64,000 nucleotides of DNA from assembly GCF_004348985.1 (NCBI RefSeq), contig NZ_SMKW01000027.1:53836-117835 (forward strand), written 5' to 3'. The position numbers were made by a program, and so were the translations under genes. The notes under the pieces were generated by a model. The model was not told the origin of the DNA, made no database searches, and saw only the letters and a list, made by a program, of their open reading frames with translations. Source of the DNA: Saccharopolyspora elongata (lineage in GTDB: Bacteria; Actinomycetota; Actinomycetes; Mycobacteriales; Pseudonocardiaceae). Below are positions 1 through 8,221 of the stretch, piece by piece; within the stretch, counting starts at the first letter, position 1; every line of letters begins with the position of its first letter.

Positions 1-1064
1 ACCGTGAACATCTCTTCTGATGCGACGATCTTCGCAACGAAGTACAGCAGTTCTGGCGGCTGCTCGCCCATGTCAAGCTGGGACGTGAGGTGATCGAGCA
101 GCGTCTCCACCGCCTGGGTCGCGGCCACCGCTTCGGTGAGAATCTGCTGAGTCCGGCCGTTGTCCACCAGCAGGCCCGTGGCGACGGTGCGACGCGTGGC
201 GTACCGTGCCGCCACCTCCAGCGATCTTTTCATCGCTCCGACGCTGCCCGCGGCGAGAACGAGCCGCGCGAGCATGAAGGCCGCGTTCGCGGCGGTGATC
301 CCCTCGCCTTCGGCGCCGAGCATCCCGTCCGCCGGCACTCGCATGTCCTTGAAGGTCAAGATGTTTTGCGGCACGGCCTTCAGGCCCAAGGTCAGCAGCT
401 CGGGACCGGCGGTGAAGCCCGGAGTGGTGGTGTCGACGACGAAGCCGGCGTATCCCAGTCGCCTGCCCTGCTCGTCGCAGAGCCGGGTGAAGACGTTCAG
501 GTAGTGGGAAGCGGCGCCGAGGCTGATCCACCGCTTCGTGCCGTTGATCGTATAGCTGCCATCCCGGTTCCTGATCGCGCAGGTGGTCATGCCACGCAGG
601 TCCGAGCCCATGCCCGGCTCGCTGGCCGCGCTCGTGGTCAGGCTCTTTCCCTGGGCCAGCAACGGAAGGACGTCGGCTTTGACTCGGTCAGATGCGTGCT
701 GCATGATCGGCGGGATGCCGACCGCGTTCTGCACGGCGGTCATGACGAACAGGTTGCAGTCGATGGCTGCGAGTTGTTCCATGATCCGGAACGTGTCCCG
801 GTAGCTCAGTTCCTGCCCCTGGTACCGGCGTGGAACCTGAAGCCCCAGCAGCCCGACGTCGGCGAACTCGGGCACTACGCCGAGGTCGACGGATCGACGC
901 TCGTCCATTCGCCGCGAGTCGAGTCGTTCCCGCGCGTACCAGCGGAGGAATTCCAGTATTTCCACGGCTTTGCCGGACGGCATTGCGGTTTCGGCAGGGA
1001 GATTCCAATGCAGTTCTTCATTAGAGGTCCTGTCGAAAGCGCGCTGGTTCAGGTCTGATGTCAC
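1..1064 (-). CDS. Acyl-CoA dehydrogenase, partial (C-terminus outside window)
   Basis: FAD-dependent acyl-CoA dehydrogenase family. About 354 residues are visible. The conserved flavin/substrate segment TTSAASEPGMGSDLRGMTT lies near the middle, followed by the beta-domain (INGTKRWISLG) and the start of the C-terminal helical domain (LARLVLAAGSVGAMKRSLE). The end, where the catalytic Glu normally sits, lies beyond base 1. The start is GTG at 1064, chosen because GGAGGAG stands 4-10 bases upstream and the N-terminus MTSDLNQRAFDR follows in frame; an internal ATG further down has no such site. It overlaps a possible upstream small ORF by GTGA. The physiological substrate cannot be read from the sequence. 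Such enzymes occur in beta-oxidation, amino-acid breakdown and natural-product pathways. Confidence 0.9.
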   Translation of the reverse strand, partial: MTSDLNQRAFDRTSNEELHWNLPAETAMPSGKAVEILEFLRWYARERLDSRRMDERRSVDLGVVPEFADVGLLGLQVPRRYQGQELSYRDTFRIMEQLAAIDCNLFVMTAVQNAVGIPPIMQHASDRVKADVLPLLAQGKSLTTSAASEPGMGSDLRGMTTCAIRNRDGSYTINGTKRWISLGAASHYLNVFTRLCDEQGRRLGYAGFVVDTTTPGFTAGPELLTLGLKAVPQNILTFKDMRVPADGMLGAEGEGITAANAAFMLARLVLAAGSVGAMKRSLEVAARYATRRTVATGLLVDNGRTQQILTEAVAATQAVETLLDHLTSQLDMGEQPPELLYFVAKIVASEEMFT

Positions 1065-1216
1065 TGCTCCTCCGGTGGACTTGGTGTGACCTCGTCGGAA
1101 GGTGTACGTGGCGGTGTGGTGCCGGGAATCGGCCCTGCCCTCGCTGTACCTCCGCCGGAACTCCGGCATGTCCGACACGGCACCACGGGCGACGTGCTCT
1201 TGCCGGTCGAGTCCAT
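1061..1216 (-). CDS. Possible small ORF coupled to the acyl-CoA dehydrogenase
   Basis: A 51-codon ORF starting MDSTGKST, with a strong Shine-Dalgarno AGGAGGAG five bases or so before its ATG. Its stop TGA overlaps the GTG start of the acyl-CoA dehydrogenase (GTGA), the arrangement expected for translational coupling. The peptide is rich in Ser, Thr, Pro and Gly and holds one CRTC motif; I recognise no family. It may be a real small protein, or only a leader that brings ribosomes to the next gene. The alternative is chance, since high-GC DNA is full of open frames. Confidence 0.35.
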   Translation of the reverse strand: MDSTGKSTSPVVPCRTCRSSGGGTARAGPIPGTTPPRTPSDEVTPSPPEEQ

Positions 1217-1879
1217 ACGCTCCTCCTATGTGGACCGCTCGGCGATGATCTCGTTGCGACGTCATGACGGGAAATGGCCGGTTCCGGGATTCCGGCGCCT
1301 GCCGGGCGCGGGTCGTCGGGGCGCGAAAAATACCCCGCAGGAAGCGATTCCACGCAGGCGAGTTGCGAAGAGTCTTACAGCGTAAAGGCGACTCCTCGGC
1401 CGATGGCCGCTCGGTCCGCGAACGCCGGCCGCCGGTCGACGCGGCACGACGGGGGCCACGACGCCCAGCCGGCGAGCGGAAATGTCGGGGTCGGCCCGCG
1501 ATGCGCACCGACCGCCGGCAGCAGCGCCCCCCGGAGCTGCGGAGAGGCATGCCCGCACCCATCGGGAGCACCGACGCGAAGCGGCAGGACGGCGCCCATG
1601 CGCATCTCCGATCCAAAGTGGCCCACTGCACCCATTCAACTACGAACAGTGAGATTAAACTAGCTCGCCTTACTTCTTACGGGTACCACCTTTAAGGTGA
1701 CCGAACCGGCATTTCACTCGAACTTTGTTACATAGAGCGATATTCCCTTTTCCTCGCGGGATTGCGACATCGCCTCGGCCGGCCTGGGTGATCATCGACG
1801 AGACGATCATCACTCTTCTCCCCTGCCGCATCCGGCGGACGCGTTCGCGCACCCGAGCAGCGGAGTAACCTACTGCTTG
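1217..1879. other. Divergent intergenic region
   Basis: About 660 bases between the leftward acyl-CoA dehydrogenase unit and the rightward LysR gene. No frame here looks like a protein: candidates are Arg/Ala/Pro-rich shadows. The part from about 1640 to 1770 is much richer in A and T than its surroundings and is the likely divergent promoter zone. It holds the small palindrome at 1687-1699. Confidence 0.5.
1687..1699. promoter_or_regulatory. Candidate operator palindrome
   Basis: CACCTTTAAGGTG is a perfect 6-bp inverted repeat around one central T, placed in the A/T-rich section between the divergent LysR and acyl-CoA dehydrogenase units. It is a plausible binding site for a dimeric regulator. 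Which protein binds is unknown. Confidence 0.3.
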
Positions 1880-2776
1880 ATGGAGATGTTCCACCTGCGC
1901 TACTTCGTGGCGGTCGCGGAGAACCTGTCCTTCTCCAAGGCCGCCCGGCAGCTGCACATGGCGACCTCGCCGCTGAGCCAGCGGGTGCGGGACCTCGAAC
2001 GCGACCTCGGCTCGGTGCTGTTCGAGCGGGACTCGCACCACGTGCAGCTGACCGACGCCGGTGCGGCGCTGCTGCCGATCGCCAAGGACGTGCTCGGTCG
2101 CTTCGACGACGTCCCGTGGCGGCTGCGCGAGGCGATCAGCCCGCAGCGCGCCGTCGTCTACATCGGCATCCCGCCCGGCCTGCACTCGTCGATGCGGCAG
2201 CGGCTCAGGTCGTTCGAGGACCGGTGCGCCGCCGAATGCGACATCAAGCGCTGGCCGAGCGGCAGCGACGACCTGCTCGCCGGGGTGCAGCGCGGCGAGC
2301 TCGCGGTCGCGCTGGTGCACCTGCCGGTGCACGCCGAGGGCATCGAGGTGTTCGAGCTGATGCGCGAGCCGCTCGGGGCGGTGCTCCCGGCGGCGGAGTT
2401 CGGCTCCCGCAGCTCGGTCTCGCTCGCCGAGCTGGCCGACTACACCTACGTCAGCCCCGCACCGCGGATGCTGCCGACCTACTACGGGGAACTGCTGGTG
2501 CGGTTGGAGGCGGCGGGAATCCACCGGCGGATCACGCTCGACACCGGCGATTACGGCAGCACCAGCGAATTGGTGGCGAACGGATCGGCATTCTCCATTT
2601 CGATGCTGGATCCGGAAAGCGGGATGCACAAGCACCGCAGCGAGAACACCGTCGTGCTGCCGTTCGAGGATTTCGACCCGAGCCTGGCGACCGGCATGAT
2701 CTGGCGCCGCGACCGCGCCGAAAGCCAGCCCGATCTCCGCCGGCTGATCGACGAGGCCAAGCTCGCCCTCCGCTGA
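1880..2776 (+). CDS. LysR-family transcriptional regulator
   Basis: A 298-residue LTTR. The N-terminal winged helix-turn-helix is typical (FHLRYFVAVAENLSFSKAARQLHMATSPLSQRVRDLERDLG, residues about 4-45), followed by a linker helix and a type 2 periplasmic-fold effector domain. Start is ambiguous: TTG 1877, ATG 1880 or ATG 1886. ATG 1880 is preferred and a GGAG lies about 14 bases upstream. It stands directly before and in the same direction as the CoA-ester catabolic operon at 3010-7863, with a 233-base gap, so it is probably the operon's regulator, responding to an intermediate. It could also act on the divergent acyl-CoA dehydrogenase. Confidence 0.9.
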   Translation: MEMFHLRYFVAVAENLSFSKAARQLHMATSPLSQRVRDLERDLGSVLFERDSHHVQLTDAGAALLPIAKDVLGRFDDVPWRLREAISPQRAVVYIGIPPGLHSSMRQRLRSFEDRCAAECDIKRWPSGSDDLLAGVQRGELAVALVHLPVHAEGIEVFELMREPLGAVLPAAEFGSRSSVSLAELADYTYVSPAPRMLPTYYGELLVRLEAAGIHRRITLDTGDYGSTSELVANGSAFSISMLDPESGMHKHRSENTVVLPFEDFDPSLATGMIWRRDRAESQPDLRRLIDEAKLALR

Positions 2777-3009
2777 TCACGCGCCGGGTGCGCAATTTCG
2801 CGAGGAATTGACCATTGCCCGGATGAACGTCGAATTAATTGGACCCCTCCCGAACAGGGCGACCATCTGATTGGCGTGACCGCCGCGGTCATGCCATTGT
2901 TCGCGCATCGGTGCCGCTGATCAATTGAACCGCCACCCCATCCCGGCCTAGTGTAGTTAGCGAAGCAAACAAAAGCCGGGACAGCTCCCCTTTCCCACCT
3001 GGAGCGGCG

Positions 3010-4203
3010 ATGATGACGAATTCCGCACCGAGCACCGAAGGCAGGTCCGGCCCGCTGGCCGGCGTCCGCGTGATCGACATGGCCACCGTGGTGATGGGCC
3101 CCTACGCCGCGCAGATCCTCGGCGACCTCGGCGCCGACGTGATCAAGATCGAATCACCGAAGGACACCGCGCGCTTCGGCACCCTGCACCGCACGCCCGG
3201 CATGACGCCGCTGGCCCTCAACGTCAACCGCAACAAGCGCAGCGTCAAGCTCAACCTCAAGGACGACGCCGACCGGGACCGCGCGCTGGAGCTGATCGGC
3301 AGCGCCGACATCCTGATCACCAACATGCGGATCGGCGCCCTGCGCCGCCTGGGCATGGACTACGAGAGCCTCGCCGCCGCCAACCCGCAGCTGGTCTACG
3401 CGCACGCGCAGGGCTTCCGCCCCGACTCCGACCGCGCCGAACTCGCCGCCTACGACGAGACGGTGCAGGCGGCCTCCGGGCTGCTGGACGTGGCGCAGCG
3501 CGCCGGCGACATCGGCGAACCGGTGGTGCTGCCGAGCATCTTCGCCGACAAGGTCGCGGCGCTGACCATCGCCTACTCGGCGCTCGCGGCGCTGGTGCAC
3601 CAGCGGGCCACCGGGCGGGGTCAGCTGGTCGAGGTGCCGATGGCCGACACGCTGCTGGCGTTCAACCTCGTCGAGCACCTGCAGGGCCGCACCTTCGAAC
3701 CGCCGATGGGCCCGACCGGCTTCGCGCTGTCGATGAACAAGGGCCACCGGGCGCGGCCCACCAAGGACGGCCTGGCCATGATCATCCCCTACTCCACGCA
3801 GAACTACCGCGACCTGTTCTGCGCCGCAGGCCGACCGGACCTGGCCGAGGACCCGCGGGTCAACGGCGAGTTCGTCGACGCCCGCCTCGACGGCGAGGCG
3901 ATCTCCGAACTGGTCGAGTCGGTCACCCCGAGCCTGACCACCGAGGAGTGGATCGAGGTGTGCACCAAGCACAGCATCCCGGTCGGCCCGGTGCTCCGGC
4001 TCGACGAGGCGGCCGACGACCCGTACGTCCGCGAAGGGCACCTGCTGGACGTCGCCGAGCACCCCAGCGAAGGCAGCTACCGCGTCGTCGGGGTGCCGAT
4101 GAACTTCTCCGCGACGCCGGCCTCGGTCCGCAGGCACGCCCCGCTGCCCGGCCAGCACACCGACGAGGTCCTCGCCGAACTCGACGCGCGGAGGCTCGCA
4201 TGA
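3010..4203 (+). CDS. CaiB/BaiF family (family III) CoA transferase
   Basis: A 397-residue family III CoA transferase, moving CoA between a donor acyl-CoA and a carboxylic acid. The N-terminus LAGVRVIDMATVVMGPYAAQILGDLGADVIKIE is the family hallmark. The expected catalytic Asp is present at about residue 149 in the context LAAYDETVQAASG, and the C-terminal SIPVGPVLRLDEAADDPYV segment is also typical. GGAG stands about 6 bases before the first of two adjacent ATGs (3010 and 3013). It is the first gene of a five-gene operon and its stop overlaps the next start (ATGA). It probably activates the pathway's acid; the acid is not identifiable. Carnitine-type CoA transferases (CaiB) are the closest model, given the neighbours. 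Confidence 0.9.
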   Translation: MMTNSAPSTEGRSGPLAGVRVIDMATVVMGPYAAQILGDLGADVIKIESPKDTARFGTLHRTPGMTPLALNVNRNKRSVKLNLKDDADRDRALELIGSADILITNMRIGALRRLGMDYESLAAANPQLVYAHAQGFRPDSDRAELAAYDETVQAASGLLDVAQRAGDIGEPVVLPSIFADKVAALTIAYSALAALVHQRATGRGQLVEVPMADTLLAFNLVEHLQGRTFEPPMGPTGFALSMNKGHRARPTKDGLAMIIPYSTQNYRDLFCAAGRPDLAEDPRVNGEFVDARLDGEAISELVESVTPSLTTEEWIEVCTKHSIPVGPVLRLDEAADDPYVREGHLLDVAEHPSEGSYRVVGVPMNFSATPASVRRHAPLPGQHTDEVLAELDARRLA

Positions 4204-4973
4204 CCGCCCCGAACACCGCGGTGCAGACCGAAACCGCCGGCTCCGCGCTCGTGATCACCATCAACCGCCCGGCGGCGCGCAACGCCATCGACGCCGCCGC
4301 GGCCCACGGCATCGCGGCCGCCATCGACGAGCTCGACGCCAACCCCGACCTGAGCGTCGGCGTGCTGACCGGCGCGGCCGGCACCTTCAGCGCGGGCATG
4401 GACCTCAAGGCCGCCGCGCGCGGCGAGTCGCCCACCGCGCCGGGCAAGGGCTTCGGCGGCCTCACCGAGGCCGAGACCGGCAAGCCGCTGATCGCCGCGG
4501 TCGAGGGCTACGCCATGGGCGGCGGGTTCGAGCTGGCGCTGGCCTGCGACCTGGTGGTCGCAGCCGAGGGTGCGCGGTTCGCGCTGCCCGAGGTCAAGCG
4601 CGGGCTGATCGCCGGTGGCGGCGGCGTGATCCGGCTGCCGAAGCGGATCCCGCACCACCTGGCGATGGAACTGCTGCTCACCGGCCGCGCCATCGACGCA
4701 GCGCGGGCCCGCGACCTCGGCCTGGTCAACCGGCTGGTGGCCGACGGCGAGGCCGTCCGGGCCGCGCTGGAGCTCGCCGCCGAGGTCGCCGCGAACGCGC
4801 CGCTGGCGCTGGCTGCGGTCAAGAACGTCGTCCGGCTCGCCGACGGCATCTCGGACGCCGAGGCTTTCACGTTGCAGCGCAACGAAACTCGCGCCCTCCG
4901 GGAGTCCGCGGACTTCGCCGAAGGAGTCCGGGCGTTCACCGAGAAGCGCACTCCGAAGTGGACGGGACGTTGA
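4200..4973 (+). CDS. Enoyl-CoA hydratase/isomerase (crotonase) family
   Basis: A 257-residue crotonase-fold enzyme. The oxyanion-hole segments are SAGMDLKAAARG and YAMGGGFELALACDLVVAAE. Both acidic residues used by hydratases are in place: GGGFE and LPEVKRG match the Glu144/Glu164 positions of rat crotonase. Hydration of an enoyl-CoA is therefore more likely than a pure isomerase role. ATG at 4200 overlaps the CoA transferase stop by four bases and its own end overlaps the next gene, so it is translationally coupled on both sides. Confidence 0.9.
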   Translation: MTAPNTAVQTETAGSALVITINRPAARNAIDAAAAHGIAAAIDELDANPDLSVGVLTGAAGTFSAGMDLKAAARGESPTAPGKGFGGLTEAETGKPLIAAVEGYAMGGGFELALACDLVVAAEGARFALPEVKRGLIAGGGGVIRLPKRIPHHLAMELLLTGRAIDAARARDLGLVNRLVADGEAVRAALELAAEVAANAPLALAAVKNVVRLADGISDAEAFTLQRNETRALRESADFAEGVRAFTEKRTPKWTGR

Positions 4974-5704
4974 ACCGCGAACAGATCCTGCACAGCCTCA
5001 ACACGCCGCTGACCAACCCGGCCTACGCACCGGCCGTGGCGCGGTTCACCGATCGCGAGTACCTCAACATCGTCTACCGCACCGATCCCGAGGCGCTGCG
5101 GGCGGTGGTCCCGGAGCCGCTGGAGTTCGACGAACCGCTGGTGCGCTTCGAGATCATGAAGATGGGCGACGTCACCTCGTTCGGCCCGTACGTCGAGGCT
5201 GGGCAGGCGATCCCGGTGCGCCTCGGCGACGAGCACGGCGAATACCTGCACGCCATGTACCTCGACAACTTCCCGGCCACCGCGGCCGGTCGCGAGGCCA
5301 GCGCCTTCCCGAAGGTGATGGGCAGCCCGACGCTGTACGTCGACAACGCCGCGCTGGTGGGCACCCTGGACTACGGCACGCTGCGGGTCGCGACCGCGAC
5401 GATGGGCTACAAGCACCACCCGCTGGACCTCGACGAGGCCAAGGCGCAGATCACGACGCCCAGCTACATGCTCAAGATCGTGCCCGGCTACGACCACCGG
5501 CTGCGCGTGTGCGAGCTGGTGCGCAGCCAGATCACCGACGTCGTGGTGAAGCAGGCCTACACCGGCCCGGCCCGGCTGCAGCTGTTCGAGCACGTGCTCG
5601 CGCCGGTGGCGGACCTGCCGGTGCGCGAGATCGTCTCGGCGAGCCACATCCTCACCGACCTCACCCTGGGCGGCATCGAGCCCGTCCACGACTACCTGGC
5701 CTGA
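4970..5704 (+). CDS. Acetoacetate decarboxylase family protein
   Basis: ADC-family protein, which decarboxylates a beta-keto acid by way of a lysine Schiff base. From the TTG at 4970 (TTGA overlap with the upstream stop) it is 244 residues. That equals the length I recall for the clostridial enzyme and places the Lys of SAFPKVMGSP at residue 115, the clostridial catalytic position. A GTG at 4958 would add four residues. The glutamates and the beta-cone core (EPLVRFEIMKMGDVTSFGPY) look intact. An ADC-type enzyme inside an acyl-CoA operon is unusual: it may act on acetoacetate or a related keto acid released from the CoA pathway, or do different chemistry, as many ADC-like proteins do. Confidence 0.85.
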   Translation: MNREQILHSLNTPLTNPAYAPAVARFTDREYLNIVYRTDPEALRAVVPEPLEFDEPLVRFEIMKMGDVTSFGPYVEAGQAIPVRLGDEHGEYLHAMYLDNFPATAAGREASAFPKVMGSPTLYVDNAALVGTLDYGTLRVATATMGYKHHPLDLDEAKAQITTPSYMLKIVPGYDHRLRVCELVRSQITDVVVKQAYTGPARLQLFEHVLAPVADLPVREIVSASHILTDLTLGGIEPVHDYLA

Positions 5705-5717
5705 CCGGGAGGACATC

Positions 5718-6662
5718 ATGCATCCACAATGGACGAAGGTGGCGGTCGTCGGGGCCGGGACCATCGGCCTGTCCTGGGCCGCGCTGTTCGCCTCGCGCGG
5801 CATCGAGGTGCGCATCAGCGATCCGCGCGATGACCTCGCCGACGTGGTGCGCGACGCGATGCCGATGCTGGCCGCGAGCATTCCCGGCGCCGACACCGAC
5901 GATCTGCTCGGCCGCATCCGGCTCACCGGCGAGCTCGCCGAGGCCGTCGCGGATGCCGAGCTGGTGCAGGAGAACGGCCCGGAGCGGCTGGAGTTCAAGC
6001 GGCGGCTGTTCGCCGACATCGCCCGCCTCGCGCCGGAGAACGCGGTGCTCGCGTCCTCCAGCTCCGGCATCATCGCCTCGGCGATCGCCGCCGAACTGCC
6101 CGACGAGGTGGCCGCCCGGCTGCTCGTCGCCCACCCCTTCAACCCGCCGCAGGTGGTGCCGCTGGTCGAGATCGTGCCCGGCGAGCGCACGGCGGAGCCG
6201 GTCGTAGCAGCCGCGACCGAGTTCTACCGGGCGCTGGGCAAGACCCCGGTGCGCCTGCACAAGGAGATCCCCGGCTTCGTCGCCAACCGGCTGCAGAGCG
6301 CGATCATGCAGGAGTCGATCTTCCTGGTGCAGGGCGGGGTCGTCCGCGCCGACGAGCTCGACGAGGTGATGAAGGCGTCGCTCGGCGGCCGCTACGCGGC
6401 GGTCGGCCCGTTCGAGAGCTTCCACCTCGGCGGCGGCCCCGGCGGGATCCGGCACATGATGGCCCACCTCGGCGTGGGCATGGCGGAACGCTGGAAGGAC
6501 CTCGGCCATCCGGAGCTGATCCCGGAGACCATCGCCGCCATCGCCGACCAGACCGAAGCGGCCTACGGCGCAGGCCCCGAGGCGTACCGGGAGCGCTCCG
6601 AACTGCGCGACCGCAAGCAGAACGCGCTCAACACCGCACTGCACGACATCGAGCACAACTGA
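5718..6662 (+). CDS. 3-hydroxyacyl-CoA dehydrogenase family (lambda-crystallin type)
   Basis: A 314-residue NAD-dependent dehydrogenase. The Rossmann motif VVGAGTIGLSWAALFASRG is at residues about 9-27, and the catalytic His region HPFNPPQVVPLVEIVPGE follows the NAD domain. The C-terminal domain (GFVANRLQSAIMQESIFLV, RYAAVGPFESFHLGG) resembles the lambda-crystallin, L-gulonate and L-carnitine 3-dehydrogenase branch more than classical PaaH/FadB. It probably oxidises a 3-hydroxy acid or its CoA ester to the 3-keto product, which would feed the neighbouring decarboxylase. The start ATG 5718 has GGGAGG nearby, 13 bases after the upstream stop. Confidence 0.85.
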   Translation: MHPQWTKVAVVGAGTIGLSWAALFASRGIEVRISDPRDDLADVVRDAMPMLAASIPGADTDDLLGRIRLTGELAEAVADAELVQENGPERLEFKRRLFADIARLAPENAVLASSSSGIIASAIAAELPDEVAARLLVAHPFNPPQVVPLVEIVPGERTAEPVVAAATEFYRALGKTPVRLHKEIPGFVANRLQSAIMQESIFLVQGGVVRADELDEVMKASLGGRYAAVGPFESFHLGGGPGGIRHMMAHLGVGMAERWKDLGHPELIPETIAAIADQTEAAYGAGPEAYRERSELRDRKQNALNTALHDIEHN

Positions 6663-6678
6663 TTTGAGGATCATCGCA

Positions 6679-7863
6679 ATGCCCAAGCCCGCCAATGCAA
6701 ATCCTGACTTCTTCGGCTTCTACGACCTGCTGAGCGAGCCCGAGCGAGCCGAGCTCGCCGAGATCCGCGCGTACCTGGAGCGCGAGATCAAGCCGCTGGC
6801 CAACGCCGCGTGGGACAAGGCCGAGTTCCCGTTCGAGGTCGTCGAGAAGTTCGCCAAGCTCCAGCTGGCCGGCTACCAGTACCCCGAGTACGGCGACGGG
6901 AAGCAGCGCAGCCCGCTGTTCACCGGATTCCTCAGCCTGGAGCTGAACCGGATCGACCCATCCCTGGCGGTGTTCTCGGGTGTCCACACCGGACTGGCGA
7001 TGGGCAGCATCTACAACGGCGGCGACCAGGAGCAGCGGGACCGCTGGATCCCGGACATGGCCGACATGACCAAGATCGGCGCGTTCGCGCTGACCGAGCC
7101 GGAGGGCGGCTCCGACGTCGCCGGCGGCATGCGCACCACCGCGCGCCGCGAGGGCGACAACTGGGTGCTCAACGGCGCGAAGCGCTGGATCGGCAACGGC
7201 ACGTTCGCCGACCTCGTCGTGGTGTGGGCGCGCGACGAAGCCGACGACCAGGTCAAGGGATTCGTCGTCGAGAAGGGCACGCCCGGCTTCACTGCCACCA
7301 AGATCGAGGGCAAGATCGCGCTGCGCACCGTGCAGAACGCCGACATCGTGCTCGACGACGTCCGCATCCCGGAGGCCAACCGGCTGCAGAACATCAACAG
7401 CTTCCGGGACACCGCCAAGGTGCTGGCCAAGACCCGCGGCGGCGTGGCGTGGCAGGCGCTGGGCGTGGCGGTCCGCGCCTACGAGCTGGCCCGCGAGTAC
7501 GCGGTGCAGCGGGTGCAGTTCGGCAAGCCGATCGGCGGGTTCCAGATGATCCAGGACCTGCTGGTGAAGATGCTCGGCAACGTCACCGCGATGTTCGGCA
7601 TCGTGGTGCGCCTCAACGAACTGGTCGCGCAGGGCCGTGGCGGCGCGGAGCAGGCGGCGCTGGCCAAGGCGTTCACCACCACGAAGATGCGCGAGGTGGT
7701 GGCCTGGGCGCGAGAGCTGCTCGGCGGCAACGGAATCGTGCTCGACTACGAGGTCGCGAAGTTCTTCTCCGACGCGGAAGCGGTCTACTCCTTCGAGGGC
7801 TCCCGCGAGATGAACACCCTGATCGTCGGCAAGTCCATCACCCGCCTCAGCGCCTTCGCCTGA
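6679..7863 (+). CDS. Acyl-CoA dehydrogenase (glutaryl-CoA dehydrogenase-like)
   Basis: A 394-residue flavoenzyme. Domain order is the usual N-terminal helices, beta domain (GAFALTEPEGGSDVAGGM, WVLNGAKRWIGNGTFAD) and C-terminal helices (REYAVQRVQFGKPIGGFQMIQ). The catalytic base is present in the context YSFEGSREMNTLIVG, the same place as in glutaryl-CoA dehydrogenase-type enzymes. ATG 6679 is chosen because GAGGA lies 8 bases upstream; an upstream TTG at 6664 would overlap that site. It is the last gene of the operon, followed by a strong hairpin. It probably supplies the enoyl-CoA for the hydratase. Confidence 0.9.
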   Translation: MPKPANANPDFFGFYDLLSEPERAELAEIRAYLEREIKPLANAAWDKAEFPFEVVEKFAKLQLAGYQYPEYGDGKQRSPLFTGFLSLELNRIDPSLAVFSGVHTGLAMGSIYNGGDQEQRDRWIPDMADMTKIGAFALTEPEGGSDVAGGMRTTARREGDNWVLNGAKRWIGNGTFADLVVVWARDEADDQVKGFVVEKGTPGFTATKIEGKIALRTVQNADIVLDDVRIPEANRLQNINSFRDTAKVLAKTRGGVAWQALGVAVRAYELAREYAVQRVQFGKPIGGFQMIQDLLVKMLGNVTAMFGIVVRLNELVAQGRGGAEQAALAKAFTTTKMREVVAWARELLGGNGIVLDYEVAKFFSDAEAVYSFEGSREMNTLIVGKSITRLSAFA

Positions 7864-7900
7864 TCGCCGTCCTGAAAGCCGTCGCCTGAGCGGCTCCGGC

Positions 7901-7946
7901 CCCGTGAGTGCTTCGGGTGCATAGGGCGCCCCAAAGCACTCACGGG
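7901..7946. terminator. Operon-end hairpin (GTGAGTGCTT family)
   Basis: Perfect 13-bp inverted repeat: CCCGTGAGTGCTT pairs with AAGCACTCACGGG across a 20-base loop. It lies 37 bases after the last gene of the catabolic operon and just beyond the 3' end of a leftward LysR remnant. No T-run follows, as is common in high-GC actinobacteria. Similar stems recur at 18637 and 36265. Confidence 0.75.
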
Positions 7947-7949
7947 TGC

Positions 7950-8151
7950 CTACTTCCGCAGCGGACCGAGCTCCTCGACGACCTTGGCGAAACGTCGGTC
8001 TCGGAGCTGGTGCGCCAGATCAGCGACCACCGCACCGGGTCGACGTCGCGGATGGCGCGGTAGGCACCCGCTCCGCGGTCCTGCCGAAGTGCAGCTCCTC
8101 GGCAAGCGTCAGCAGTACCTCGACATCCCGCAGCTCCCCGTCGGTCCCCAC
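7950..8151 (-). pseudogene. LysR-family regulator remnant with internal deletion
   Basis: A GTG at 8151 opens a frame encoding the first part of a LysR helix-turn-helix (ELRDVEVLLTLAEELHFGRTAER). The homology then stops and a typical LysR C-terminal tail follows in another frame (ADLAHQLRDRRFAKVVEELGPLRK, stop at 7950-7952). The complete gene would be about 900 bases, but only about 200 remain. This is therefore a decayed regulator that has lost its middle. It shares the intergenic space with the operon terminator. Confidence 0.65.
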
Positions 8152-8221
8152 CGAAATCCGGCCGCCAAGCCAACCGGCGCCACAGTAATGCGGCGCGCCG
8201 GGTGGCCGCGGCCGAATGCGC

